From Jacaranda mimosifolia (taxonomy: Eukaryota; Streptophyta; Magnoliopsida; Lamiales; Bignoniaceae), in assembly GCA_018894105.1 (NCBI GenBank), contig CM032133.1, forward strand, positions 11,484,501 through 11,548,500: a stretch of 64,000 nucleotides of DNA, read 5' to 3'. Position numbers and translations under genes: made by a program. This document shows positions 22,501-34,109 of this stretch, one piece after another. Each line of letters starts with the position of its first letter. Position 1 is the first letter of the stretch. The notes below the pieces were generated by a model. It made no database searches. It was not told where the DNA came from and saw only the letters and a program-made list of their open reading frames with translations.

Positions 22501-25500
22501 ATTCAATTTCTCAATGCAAAAAGCAACATCTTGGTTTCCCTTGAGAGAAAAACGCAAAAAATAATTCAGTACTCATCAATTGCTATACACGTTTTTAGGA
22601 TAGTATTTATACTCTCATTCCAAAACCTAATTAAGATAAGATATAAACTAAGCCTATGGATAATAACCCAAGCCCAAATTTGTTTAGGAACAAGAATTTG
22701 ACTTTGTCACAACTTCTTCTTTTCTCCACAAGTCCCACACGTTTGTGATTTTTTTTCACCACTTTGGGCCTTTTCAAGCCTTACATACCAAGCACAAAGT
22801 GATGGGCTGTCCAACTCCATCTTCTAGCTTTTTGACATGCTCTTATCTTCCTTAGCCCCTCTTGATCCATTTCTTCAACAAATGACTTAGCCAAATTTGC
22901 AAAGCCATCTTTCAACCTCTTTGCTTTCGCTCTTGCGATAGGTCCCATTGGTAGGTTGTAATCTCCATTTTTTCCTCCAATGCCAAAATCACCATTAGTG
23001 CCTCTAGTGCTCATATCAGTCTCTCACTCCTCAGAAAGATTTGTCCTCGAATCTGAATCCATATCAAAATGAGAAAGATCAAAAATATTAAAAGTCGCAG
23101 AAACTTTTTACTCAACTTACATGTCAATCTTTTAAGCATTGTCATCAATCTTTTATAGCACTTGGAATGATGTAGAACCCCAAGGATATAATGATCCTGA
23201 AACCCCAAACACACAATTTGATATTGAACAAACCTTAGAACAAAAATCTCCCCTATTGAACCCCTAAGATACTTGATCTTAGAATTGTAAATAATTGGGA
23301 ATAAGAATTAGAAATTGAATAAACATTAGAAGAAATTAGTACTTTGAAAGAACCTATTCAATTTCTTGATTGAACAAGCAATGTCGTAGTTTTTCATGAG
23401 AGAAAAACGTAGAAAATAAATCAATATTCATCAAAAATCTGCCATACACATTTTTAAGAGAGTATTTATACTCTTTTTCCAAGCCCCAATTAAAATAAGA
23501 TATAAACTAAGCCTACGGATAATAATCTAAGCCCAAATTTGATTAGGAATAAGAGTTTGAGTTGGTCACAACTTCTTCTTTTCTCTATGAATCCCACAAG
23601 TTTGGGACTTTTTTTTGGCTTTCTTGGGCCTTTTCAAACTTTATACACCAAGCACAAGGTGATGTGCTGTCCAACTTCATTATTTTGGCTTCTTGAAATG
23701 GTCTTCTCTTTCTTAGCCTATTCTTGATGCATTTCTTCAACAAATGACTTAGCCAAATTTGCAAAGCCATCTTTCAGCCTTTTTGCTTATGCTTTGTGAT
23801 AGGTCCCATTGGCAGGCTGCAATCTCCATTTCTACGTCAAATGTCGAGATAACCGTCAGTGCCTCCAGTGCTCATATCTGTCCCTCCCTCATAAGAAAGA
23901 TTCATCATTGAATTTTAATCCATATAAAAAGGAAAAAGATCATAAACATTACAAGTAAGAGAAACTTTATAATCGTCTGGGATGTCAATCTTGTAAACAT
24001 TGCCATTAATCTTTTCTAGCACTTGGAAAGAAGTGGAACACCAATGATATAATGATACCGAAACCCCAAACACACGATTTGATATTGAACAAACCCTGGA
24101 ATAAAAACCCTCCCTATTGAACCCCTAAGATATTTGATCTTAGATATTTAAATAATTGGGAATAAGAATTAGAAATTGAATAAACTATGGAAGGAATTAG
24201 TACCTTGAAAGATACTATTCAATTTCTTGACGCAGCGAGCAACGTCGTGGTTTTTCTAGAGAGAAAAATGCAAAAAATAAATCAATATTCATAAAAAATC
24301 TACCATACGCATTTTTAAAAGAGTATTTATATACTCTTTGTGCAAGCCATTATTAATATAAGATATAAGCTTAGCCTAAGGATAATAATCCAAGCCCAAA
24401 TTCAATTAGGTATAAGAGTTTGACTTGGTCTCAACTTCTTCTTTTCTCCATGAGTCCACCACATTATTAACTTCTTTTCACCTTTTTGGGCCTTTTAAAG
24501 CCTTATACACCAAGCACAAGGTGATGGGCTATCTAACTTCATTCTTTTAGCTTCTTAACATGTTCTTCTCTTTCTTAGCCCATTCTTGATGCATCTCTTC
24601 AACAAATGACTTAGCCAAATTTGGAAAGCCATTTTTTGCCCTTTTTGCTTTTGCTGTTATGGTAGGTCCCACTAGCAGGTTGCAATCTCCATTTTTCCCT
24701 CTAATTCCAAAATAACCATCTTGCCCTTTAGTGCCTCCAGTGCTCATATCAGTACCTCTTGCCTTGGAAAGATTCATCCTCGAATATGAATCCATATCAA
24801 AATGAGAAAGATTAGAAACGTCAAAAGTAGCAGAAACTTTATACATACTATGAATGTCAATCTTGTAAGTGCTGTCATTTATCTTTTCTAGCACTTGGGA
24901 TGATGCATAATAGAAGGATATAATGATCCTGAAACTCCAAACACACAATTTGATATTGAACAAACTCTAGAATAAAAATCCTTCATATTGAACCCCTAAG
25001 ATACTTGATATTAGAAATGTAAATAACTTGGAATAAGAATAAAAAATTGAATAAACACTGGAAGGAAATTATTACCTTGAAAAAAGCTATCCAATTTCTT
25101 GATACGACAAGCAACATCGTGGTTTTTCTTGAGAGAAAAATTCAGAAAATAAATCAATATTCATAAAAAATCTGCCATACATATTTTTAAGAGAGTATTT
25201 ATACTCTCCTTGCAAGCCCTAAATAAAATAAGATATAAACTAAGCCTAAGGATAATAACCCATGCCCAAATTCGATTAGGAATAAGAGTTTGACTTGGTC
25301 ACAACTAATTCTTTTCTCCATGAGTCCTACACGTTTGGGACTTCTTTTGACCTTCTAGGGGCTTTTAAAGCCTTATACACCAAGCACAAGGTGATGGGCT
25401 ATCCAACTTCATTCTTTTAGCTTCTCGACATGTTCTTCTATTTCTTAGCCCACTCTTGATACATTTCTTCAACAAATGACTTAGCCATATTTGTATAGCC

Positions 25501-26842
25501 ATCTTTCAGCCTCTTTACTTTTGCTCTTGTGATAGGTGTCATTGGCAGGTTGCAATCTCTATTTCACTCTCCAATGTTGAAATAACCATCTTGCCCTCTA
25601 GTGTCTCCAGTTCTCATATCAGTCCCTCTCTCCTCAAAAAGATTTGTCCTCAAATCTGAATCCATACCAAAAGGAGAAAGATCAGAAACTTTAAAAGTAG
25701 CAAAAACTTTATACTCACTCGGGATGTAAATCTTCAAGGCGTTGTCTTTAATCTTTTTTAGAACTTGGAATGATACAGAACGCCACGGATAAAATGAGCC
25801 CTAAATTCCAAACACACAATTTGAACTTTAACAAACCCTAGAATAGAAACCCTTTCTATTGAACCCCTTAGATATATTATCTTAGAAATGCAAATAATTG
25901 GGAATAAGAATCAGAAATTGAATAAATATTAGAAGGAATTAGTACCTTGAAAGAACATATTCAATTTCTCAATGCAACAAGTAACGTCGTGGTTTTTCTT
26001 AAGAGAAAATGCTGGAAATAAATCAATATTCATAAAAAGTCTGCCATACACGTTTTTAAGAGAGTATTTATACTCTCCTTCCAAGCCCTAAATAAAATAA
26101 GATATAAACTAAGCCTATGGATAATAACCCAAGCCTAAATTCGATTAGGAATAAGAGTTTGGCTTGGTCACAACTTCTTCTTTTCTCCATAAGTCCCACA
26201 CGTTTGAGACTTCTTTTTGCCTTCTTAGGCCTTTTCAAGCCTTATACACCATGCACAAGGTGATGTGCTGTCCAACTCCATTCTTTTGTTTTCTTGACAT
26301 GTTCTTCTCTTTCTTAGCCCATTCTTGAAGCATCTCTTCAACAAATGACTTAGCCAAGTTTGCAAAGCCATTTTTCCACCTCTTTGCTTTTGCTGTTGTG
26401 ATACGTCCCATTGACAAGTTGCAATCTCTATTTTTCCCTCCAATGCTTAAATAGCTACCATTACCGCCATCACACATATCAGTCTCTCCTTTCTCCAAAA
26501 AATTCATCCTCGAATCTTAATCAATATCAAAAAGAGAAAGATCAGAAACATTAAAAGCAGTCGAAACTTTATACTCCCCTGGGATGTCAGTCTTGTAAGC
26601 ATTGTCATTAATCTTTTCTAGCACTTGGAATGATGTGGAACCCCCAGGATATAATGATCTCGAAACCCCAAACATACAATTTGATATTGAACAAACCCCA
26701 TAATAAAAACCCTCCATATTGAACCCCTAAGATACTTGATCTTAGAAATGCAAATAATTGGGAATAAGAATCAGAAACTGAAGAAGCACAAGAAGGAATT
26801 AGTAGCTTGAAAGAACCTATTCAATTTCTTGATGCAACAAGC
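19594..26842 (-). repeat. Tandem array of about 8.4 gypsy-derived units of 845-872 bp
   Basis: The marker CACTTGGAATGATG (or close variants) recurs near 19739, 20584, 21452, 22303, 23159, 24020, 24892, 25762 and 26622. On the minus strand each unit has two parts. One is the 3' end of a Ty3/gypsy pol gene: QVLEKINDNAYKIDI, then a YKVSATFNVSDLSPFD segment, later a GPITRAKAKR segment and an AKSFVEEMHQEW segment. The other is LTR-like DNA with a TATAAATA box (for example minus strand near 20891, 23470, 25204 and 26074) and a CTCTCAAGAAAAACCACG block. Units join head to tail. The array begins in mid-unit at LTR 2 and is interrupted at a CAAGC by the LTR at 26843. Confidence 0.85.
24547..24963 (-). 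pseudogene. Gypsy pol C-terminal segment in an array unit (longest open copy)
   Basis: The best-preserved coding part of the array units: 138 codons open from 24963 to 24547. After about 20 residues it reads SSQVLEKINDSTYKIDIHSM, then an SATFDVSNLSHFD segment, a glycine-rich part, and GPTITAKAKRAKNGFPNL with FVEEMHQEW. This matches the region after the integrase core in plant Ty3/gypsy polyproteins, where the chain ends with a GPITRARAKR-like segment. No integrase catalytic residues, RT or RNase H are present, so it is a truncated tail amplified with the repeat. A similar open stretch lies at 21980-22336 (minus). Confidence 0.8.
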
Positions 26843-27110
26843 TATTGGAATGGTGCCCCACAAGCCAATTAGATTGGCATTGTAAACTATTTCACTTGTG
26901 ATACAATCTTGATTGAATGATATTCTTTAAATAACCATCTTCATCTTATGCATATATTTACTTCACTGGCATTTGGTTGAAGCCCATAGATCACACACAA
27001 ACTACGGGACTTAGTCGAGCACTGGGTGGTGATCATGGAATAAGTCTTACACGGTCATGATCTTAAAACTTCCAAGTAATAGGATCTTATGAGACAGGAC
27101 ATCTAAGATC
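26843..27110 (+). repeat. Split solo copia LTR, left part
   Basis: Starts TATTGGAATGGTGCCCC (first G of TGTT changed to A), preceded by CAAGC at 26838-26842. It is collinear with the LTR at 61885 and continues at 59094 after the 32 kb insertion. The target duplication of that insertion, AGATC, is at 27106-27110. Total length of both parts is about 2,227 bp. Confidence 0.9.
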
Positions 27111-29348
27111 TGAAGGCAAAAGTAGCATTATGATCCATAAATCAAAACGTTGTAAGTTCAAAATTAACTATGCCACTTGAGCTCCCAAGGATCTAGTCAT
27201 TCTATAGATCTGGATCAGGATGAAGAATTACCTCTTGTAGCTCAAGAACAAGGAAAAGATCAACTATCTCTCACGAATCCAGAAACTGTATAGAACTAGC
27301 ACAACAGAAAGAAGGCAATGTTTTCCTTGGCTAAACTGCTCCAAAATTCATGAAATTAAATCTGGAACACCTCGATACAGGGGAAGCTACTATGAAAAAT
27401 TGGAGCCAAAATCCTTCTGGATCGCTCCAGAAAAAATTGCCAACCAGAAGCTGCCATAGGTGGATCTCCAAAACTGAGCAAGTTAAGTTCCTTACCTCTA
27501 TTGATACGATCTACACACCAAACAATCTTCCAATTTCTCCTCACTAGAAGCTTAAGTTAGAGAGGAGAAAATGAGGTAGAGGAGGCCAATTTTTAGGTTG
27601 GGAGGAAGAAGAGATGCAAAGCTTCAACTCATGATGCAATGCAAGGAGAGAGAGATTTTTAGAGGGAATACAGGAATATAATTCTCACACTTTCAGCAAT
27701 ACGTATTCGAATATTACACACCCTCCATATCTATATATAGAGAGTGGAAGGCGTGATGCTAGTTGGCATCACACCTTCCTCAAGGTGATTGCCCAAGCGG
27801 CATACCAAGTTGGCAAAATTCAAATTCAAGTCTTACTTGAATTTCAAATGCAATTCAATTTCATTTGGAATCTAATTCCAAATTAACTAAGATATTCATT
27901 TAAATGAACACTTCATTAAATTTTCCCTCCAAAAAGTATCTTTCCCATTAATTAAATTAAATACTTTAATTTAATTAATTAACCTTTGATTTAACTCTCA
28001 AATCAAACAAGCTTAACTCTTAAGCTTAAATTAGTCAACTTAACTCTTTAAGTCAACTTGTCCAATTAATGGTCAACATGGTACCAAATAATTAACTCTT
28101 TAATTATTGGTCTAATTTAACTCTTAAATTAGTTGAATAATTTAACATTTAAATTATTCAAACCAAAATTGACCGTCAAATTGAAACCTTGAAAATCAGT
28201 TAACAAAGGGTGAATTTTCTAACACTTATAAAATTGCTCTACCAATTTTGGAAGGTATTTGGCTTTTGTGTGTGACCTAATAGGTTCTACCATTGATTGG
28301 ACATGGGCTCACAACTCTTTGTGACTTTTGGATATCTTATATTCATTTTAGTTTAAAACTCCTTTTCAACTAATCAACTTAATTCAATTAATCTCATTAA
28401 TTGAAGAATACCTAATCTCCATAGTCGATGTCGAACCTCAAGCCCATGGAGCCGAAATGAATATTCTGGAGAACCATCATAGCTCTACGCGTACCATGCA
28501 AATACGGTCCTTCCGTCTTCTATCTCTCAAAAGAAGTATAGGGAAAGATATTTGTCGGTTCCCTAATAGCCTCAATACTATGTTTCTATTCCCAATGTTC
28601 GATTCTCTTATGTGACCTCACCTTTGGAAAACTCATTTTCCAAATTGTCACACCACCTTGTGCAAAGATTTCTTCAAATCAAATATTATAGAAACATAAG
28701 AGATGCACTCGCCCTTCACAAAAAGCGAGGAGTCGGATTTCATCTTGAATCTCACAAAGCTCCATGCCAAGTGGCTCATACCCAATCTCAACCCAAAATA
28801 TCCACTGAGTGGTCAAGGAAAAGTCAAAGTATGAGTACCGGACACAAGGCTACCATGGATCCTCAGGTCAAAGGACTAATAATATGCACTAGCGTAAGTG
28901 GAAGAATTGACCACTACCGACTTGCCACTACGACTATCTAGTGGATTCTTCGGAGGGTCTTCAATGCCTTGTTCTCTAACAAGCACCCACTAACATGCAA
29001 CTTTATCTCATACAGATTGCTCAAGAAATGGAGCAATATCCAACTCTTTGATTTATGCATCGTTAGTGCAAGTCTAATCGGATCTTAGATGTCCTGTCTA
29101 TAAGATCTTGTGGTTTGAAAGATTTAAGATCACAACTGTGTAAGACTTATTCCATGATCACCACCCAATGAACTAACCAAGTTTTGTAGTCATGTGTGAT
29201 CTAAGGGCTTCATCCAAATGCAAGTGAAGTAACATAAATCATAAAATGAAGGTGGCTATATAAAGAATATCATTCAATCAAGATTGTTTTACAAGGAAAT
29301 AGCCTTTACAAGGCCAATCTAATTGGCTTGCCGGGTACTAGTCCAACA
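27111..29348 (-). repeat. Copia LTR C, 3' LTR of the outer element (2,238 bp)
   Basis: On the minus strand it starts TGTTGGACTAG at 29348, after a GGGCAAGTGGGAGAT polypurine tract, and ends CCTTCA at 27111. It is very similar to LTR D (56944-59088) and LTR A (39735-41985). The dyad and TATA region lie near 27720-27785. Confidence 0.9.
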
Positions 29349-29396
29349 ATCTCCCACTTGCCCTAAAGCCAATGCCCCATGGCCTTGAGACCCATC
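29349..29396 (-). mobile_element. 3' end of copia interior with polypurine tract
   Basis: Forty-eight bases reading, on the minus strand, GATGGGTCTCAAGGCC and onward to GGGCAAGTGGGAGAT. This is the last part of the interior at 34081-39734, cut off from it by the solo LTR at 29397-34075. The first five bases (GATGG on the minus strand, CCATC at 29392-29396) are one copy of that LTR's target duplication. Confidence 0.9.
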
Positions 29397-30476
29397 TGAA
29401 GGTATGTGTGGCACTAGGATCCAAATATTTAAACATAAAACTGAATAACAAGCCCACACAACACCCCCAAGATGAAGACATGCATGGAATTCAGATTTAG
29501 AAAGGGAAAAAATACCTAGGTGATGACAGAAAATTGAAGAGCAAGAGAAAACTCTTGAAACCCGTCAAACTGTCTCTTCACTGGCGCAGCAGGATCACCA
29601 CCTATTTTCCCTTGGATGGACTCCTCCATTTTTTTTGAAATTTTTACAGGAACACCTAAACCCTTAGAAGATTCTTCAGTCCAAAATGCAGCCTAATCAG
29701 AACACCAGAGGTCCACCCAGAACTGGCAAAATCAGCTGCCAGAAAACTGCTCTAGTCAAGAGCAAGAGCAACCAAATTAGATTACCTCTAATGTAAAAGT
29801 CCAGTCACCAAATCTATGTCCTATTCTCTATAGAATGGCTGGAATATCTGCAGAGAATGAGGGTAGGAAGGTTGGGAAGGAGGAAGAGGAGGAAGTTGGA
29901 GAGAATAATGGGATGCTAACAAATTAGATTCCTACTATACAAACTGTGGGGAGAAATCACACTAGTCATGCACACACTTGCTCTCTCTCCCTCCTGGCCG
30001 GCCACACTCCTATATCTATAAATAGGAGTGGTCCATGAACATCCCCAAGGAGATAATCCCAAGTGTCCTTGCCAAAGTGGCCACTAACTAGTAATTAGTG
30101 AATAAGAATATTAATTGAAGCACAAATGTTATCTTATGAAATGTCTTGCAATTAAATTCTAATTCACATTAAATGAACCATTCACTTAATTATTCTCCCA
30201 AAAGTAATCCTCCAACTCAATTAAATTAAACACTTTAATTTAACCAATAATAATTTGACTCAACTCTTAAGTAAAAAATGCTTAACTATTTAAGCTAGTC
30301 AAAGTCAATTTAACTCTTAAATTAATTTTGACCAATTGATAGTCATGTGACATCAATTAATTAACCCTTAATTAATTAATCTTAATTTAACTCTTGAATT
30401 AATTTGTCCAATTTAACATTTAAATTGATCAAGTCAAAATGACTACAATTTTGGCTCCTCCAAAACGGTTATGAAT

Positions 30477-32947
30477 CCCATTACAACGCCTCTATTACAG
30501 AAGTGAAAGCGATGCGCCCTATTGACTAGCCGAAGAGCATCAGCTGTGGAAAGCCCCACAGAGTGGTAAGGAGCTGACGAGATAAACGTGTCCCTACTTT
30601 GGTAATGGGGGATCACTCTGGGCTAAGATAGTCTCTTAAGTACTAGCATAGCGGGAGAGCAAATAGCAATGAACCTTATCCACAGTATTAGTTCCCTTCT
30701 ACCAAGAACTACTAGAGCTTACTAAGTCGTGTCTGCCTATGTTTGTACTATCTGATCTTATGTCCGAAGAGTTTCTCTATGTTCTAGGTCGAAGTCCTAA
30801 CTCCAAGAAGAAGGAGAAACTTCATAGTTTGAAAGATTGAGGATAGAAGTCCGCCGATGTGAGATAAAAGATAGCTAGGGCACTAGATGAGATCTGTAAA
30901 TAACTTAGTGCTTTAAGGACGACTCTTCACGCCTGCGCCTACTACTTTTATTGATATTGATGAATGCGGGGTAAGGACTCTTATTAGATAGATGTGGGCT
31001 AAGGACTGTGTTGACTGAAGGTCGCTCAAGCAACTGGGGAAGCAGACTCCGTGAAAAAGTCATGTGCATCAAAGCAAAGGAGGTTCGAGTCCTTCCGTCC
31101 CAACGCATATCCATTTTTTTATGCTCCATTATTCCCATAGAAAGAAGTAGGGGGGGCATAACATCTACGATTGGATTCAAAAAAGAGAGTTAGGAATCGC
31201 AAGAATTGAGAAGTCCTCCATTGAATTGAATAAGGTGAGAAAGACAGGTTCGCATCAAAATCTTTCTCTCATGTAGGGATTTCTCTCTACAGCTACAGAT
31301 GGAGCTCTGGGATAGTTCTCCTTTAAGCAAGATATTGATTTTTTAGCTGGTTCATCTGTTGTTGAAGCTCGAGCTATCTTTCATACTGTTGATTGAAGAA
31401 TATGCATCGAATAGAATTCGAATCAGTCGCATATACCATATAGGCTGCTAGGAAGAATACCTAAAAGAAGTGATACCTGTAGGCCATTTTTGGTTCAAAA
31501 TGCAGTAAGCTGAGGCAGAATTGAACCTAGTATGGAGCCATGCTTCTGGGTTTCATAGTCAGCAGTCAAGGAATTGAGACCGATCCAGCAAAGATCAAAG
31601 TAATTGTAGAGATGCCTTATCCCAAGAATCTCAGGCAAGTCCAATCATTCTTCCCGCGAAATGGTCGAGATGCTCATTAGAAAAACAGGCTCCCCAAACC
31701 TCCAAAAAATCTATGGGAGCTACGGCCAACTAAAAGAGCTTTGGCACCTTAGGAAAATCCCAAGATAGAGACTGACACCATAAAGGCTAAGAATCTATCG
31801 TGCTTTTCTCCAACTGAATGTACTCAGTTTACAGGGAGATAGTTCTTTGAGTGACAGAGATGGAGATGAAACTTTTCCGTGGAAAAGCTCTATGCTATTT
31901 AAGGAAAGGCAAACGAACTCATTGATCCATGAATGTAGGGTAAGTAAGACCTGTTACAAGAATGGTATGTGCCTCCATTAGGAAGAGAGGGAGAATGTGA
32001 CTCAGTTTCGGTTAAAGTTGCAATCCGTATTTGCTGTGCCTGGTCGAAAATATTATTCTCCTCATTTTTTTTGGTTGTGCTAATTGAAGGTGATGGACCC
32101 CGTGAACTTCTGTTCCATCCCTACCAGTCCTTCTTTTCTCATCGGTTTGAGTGGGGTTTAGGGTTTTTCAATATCGCAGCGGATCTTGCTCATAACCTTC
32201 TCTGTCTCTATCTTTTAGTTACTAATTTCACTTATTTAAAAACTTTACCCTTCGGTTAATAGTCTTTCCTGGTGGTCTAGATAAAAAAATATGCAGAGAT
32301 GATATTGAGCTTGCCTTTAAGCAACAGAGTAGATGAGGACTTCCTTCCTTGGCATACCAGTTTCATTTCAGAGCAGTCGAAGGCCCATTGGTCATGCTTC
32401 CCCCTGTGATCCCCACCCCCCCGATCGTTCTAGGCTTCTCAGGAAGACCTGTCACTTGCCTACTAGAGGACTCACGTGGGATGCTAATTGACATAGAGGA
32501 ATGTCTAGTAGAATCAAGCAGAAAAGAAGAAGAATAGAGAAGTTATTGAGGAGAGATCTTCTTGGCCTATTATTGGCCAAACCACCAGGGCAGGTAGTGA
32601 AGAAATTGAATCAACAGCATTGAATGCAAGCTCTAATAAAGTTTGATTCTTATTTATGGACTAGATTTAGATTTTATTCAATTGGAATAATGATAAAGAA
32701 AATGGTCAGCCTATCCTTTTTAATTTAAAGATTTAAAGAGATAAGTGCCTCTTTAACATAGAATATAGACCGGTGTTTTCTCAATCTCATAATTCCCCAT
32801 AGCTTCACCGAGTCCAATGCTTTAGCTTGCGTACAAGTGTAGTTTAGTGGGATTGACTTCTAAAGACAGGAATTCTTTTTCATCTCCCCTGTATAAGTCG
32901 ACGTCAACACCTGACTTCCTGAGCTCAATTGATTGTTGAAGCAGTAG
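30477..32947. other. 2.47 kb organelle-like insertion in LTR B
   Basis: The LTR sequence runs up to GGTTATGAAT at 30476 and resumes with CTCTTAGAAAACTC at 32948. By comparison with LTR 1 (near 15255-15285) about seven bases are missing between them and there is no target duplication. The insert has an even base composition unlike the AT-rich LTR. Its texture is that of plant mitochondrial spacer (for example the first 120 bases), but I recognise no mitochondrial gene. It includes a gypsy RT fragment. The pattern fits capture of organelle DNA during repair of a chromosome break. Confidence 0.7.
31506..31655 (+). pseudogene. Ty3/gypsy reverse transcriptase fragment
   Basis: A 50-codon piece matching the palm-to-thumb part of gypsy RT, downstream of the YxDD motif. 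It reads LRQN, then LLGFIVSSQGIETDPAKIKV and IVEMPYPKNLRQVQSF. The catalytic aspartates are not included. It lies inside the organelle-like insert. Small gypsy fragments are known in plant mitochondrial genomes, so it may have arrived with the insert. Confidence 0.85.
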
Positions 32948-34109
32948 CTCTTAGAAAACTCTACTTCCTTCAATTGACCATGTCATTAACTTTTGTGTAT
33001 GAGCCATTAGGTTCTACCATTCATTAGACTTGGCTCACAACTCCTTGCAACTTTTGGAATATCAAATATTCACATTAGTTTAAACTCTTTTAAACTAAGC
33101 GACTCGATTCAATTAATCTCATTAATTGAAGAGTACCCAATCTCTATGGTCGATATCCAATCTCAAGCCCATGGAGCCCAACTATTTGGCCAAAACAAAT
33201 GCTCTTGAAGAACCATTCTAGCATTACGTGTACCATGCAAATACGATCCTTCCGTCTTCTATCTCCCAAAAGAGGCCTAGGGCAAGATATTAGTCGGCTC
33301 CCTAATAGCCTCAATTCTATGTTTCTATTCTTAATGCTCAATTCCCTTTATGAACTTATCTTTGGAAATGCCTTTCCAAATTGTCAAATCACCTTGCGCA
33401 AGAATTTCTTGGAATCGATCATTATAGAACACATAGGAAATGCACTCGCCCTTCACAAAGATGAGGAGTCGGATTCCATCTTGGATCTCACAAACCTCCA
33501 TGCCAAGTTGCTCATACCCAATCTCAACCCAGAAGACCCACTAAGTGGTCAAGGAAGAGTCAAAGCATGAGGACCGAACATAAGGTTACCATGGATCCTC
33601 AGGTCAAAGGCTTAATAATATGTACTAGCGTAAGTGGGAGAACTTGTCACTACCGACTTGCCACTTGGGCTATCTAGTGGATTCTCCAGATGGGGTCTTC
33701 AGTGCCTTATTCCATAACAAGCACCCACTAACATGCACCCGTATCTCATACAGTTGCTCATGGAACAAAACAATATCCAACTCTTGGATTATGTATCGTT
33801 AGTGCAAATCTATCCAGATCTTAGATGCCCTTGTTCTCTTAAGATCCTATGACTTGGAAGGTTTAAGATCACGACCGTGTGAGACTTATTCCATGGTCAC
33901 CAAACCAAGTCCCATAGTCTTGTGTCATCTAAGGGCTTCATCGAAATGCTAGTGATGTAAATGAAGAGCATATGATGAAGATGGCCATATGATGAATATT
34001 ATTCAATGAAGATTGTCTTACAATGAAATAGTTTACAAGGCCAAACTAATTGGCTTGCTGGGTACTATTCCAACACCATCTTCTCAAGATGTTCTTCAAA
34101 GACCTTTTA

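Larger units (their letters stand above)
29397..34075 (-). repeat. Solo copia LTR B, split by organelle-like DNA
   Basis: An LTR of about 2,208 bp, excluding the insert at 30477-32947. Its minus-strand start TGTTGGAATAG is at 34075 and its end is at 29397. It is flanked by CCATC at 29392-29396 and 34076-34080, a perfect 5 bp target duplication. It belongs to the LTR 1 subfamily, unlike LTRs A, C and D of the element it sits in, so it is a later solo LTR rather than the 3' LTR of that element. Confidence 0.9.

Noticed and set aside
19594..26842. CRISPR-like or protein-repeat interpretation of the array
   Set aside because: Units are about 860 bp, diverged and continuous without spacers, and contain gypsy pol and LTR sequence.
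28612..28941. Open frame in an LTR, with similar frames at 41294-41503 and 58351-58548
   Set aside because: The frame recurs because the LTRs are copies of each other. It changes length and frame between copies, so it is not a conserved gene.
31070..31110. tRNA 3'-half-like sequence (GGAGGTTCGAGTCC with a plausible T stem and an acceptor-like CGTCCCA)
   Set aside because: No matching 5' acceptor strand or anticodon arm was found upstream, so it is not called a tRNA gene. It may be a chance or truncated organelle tRNA piece.
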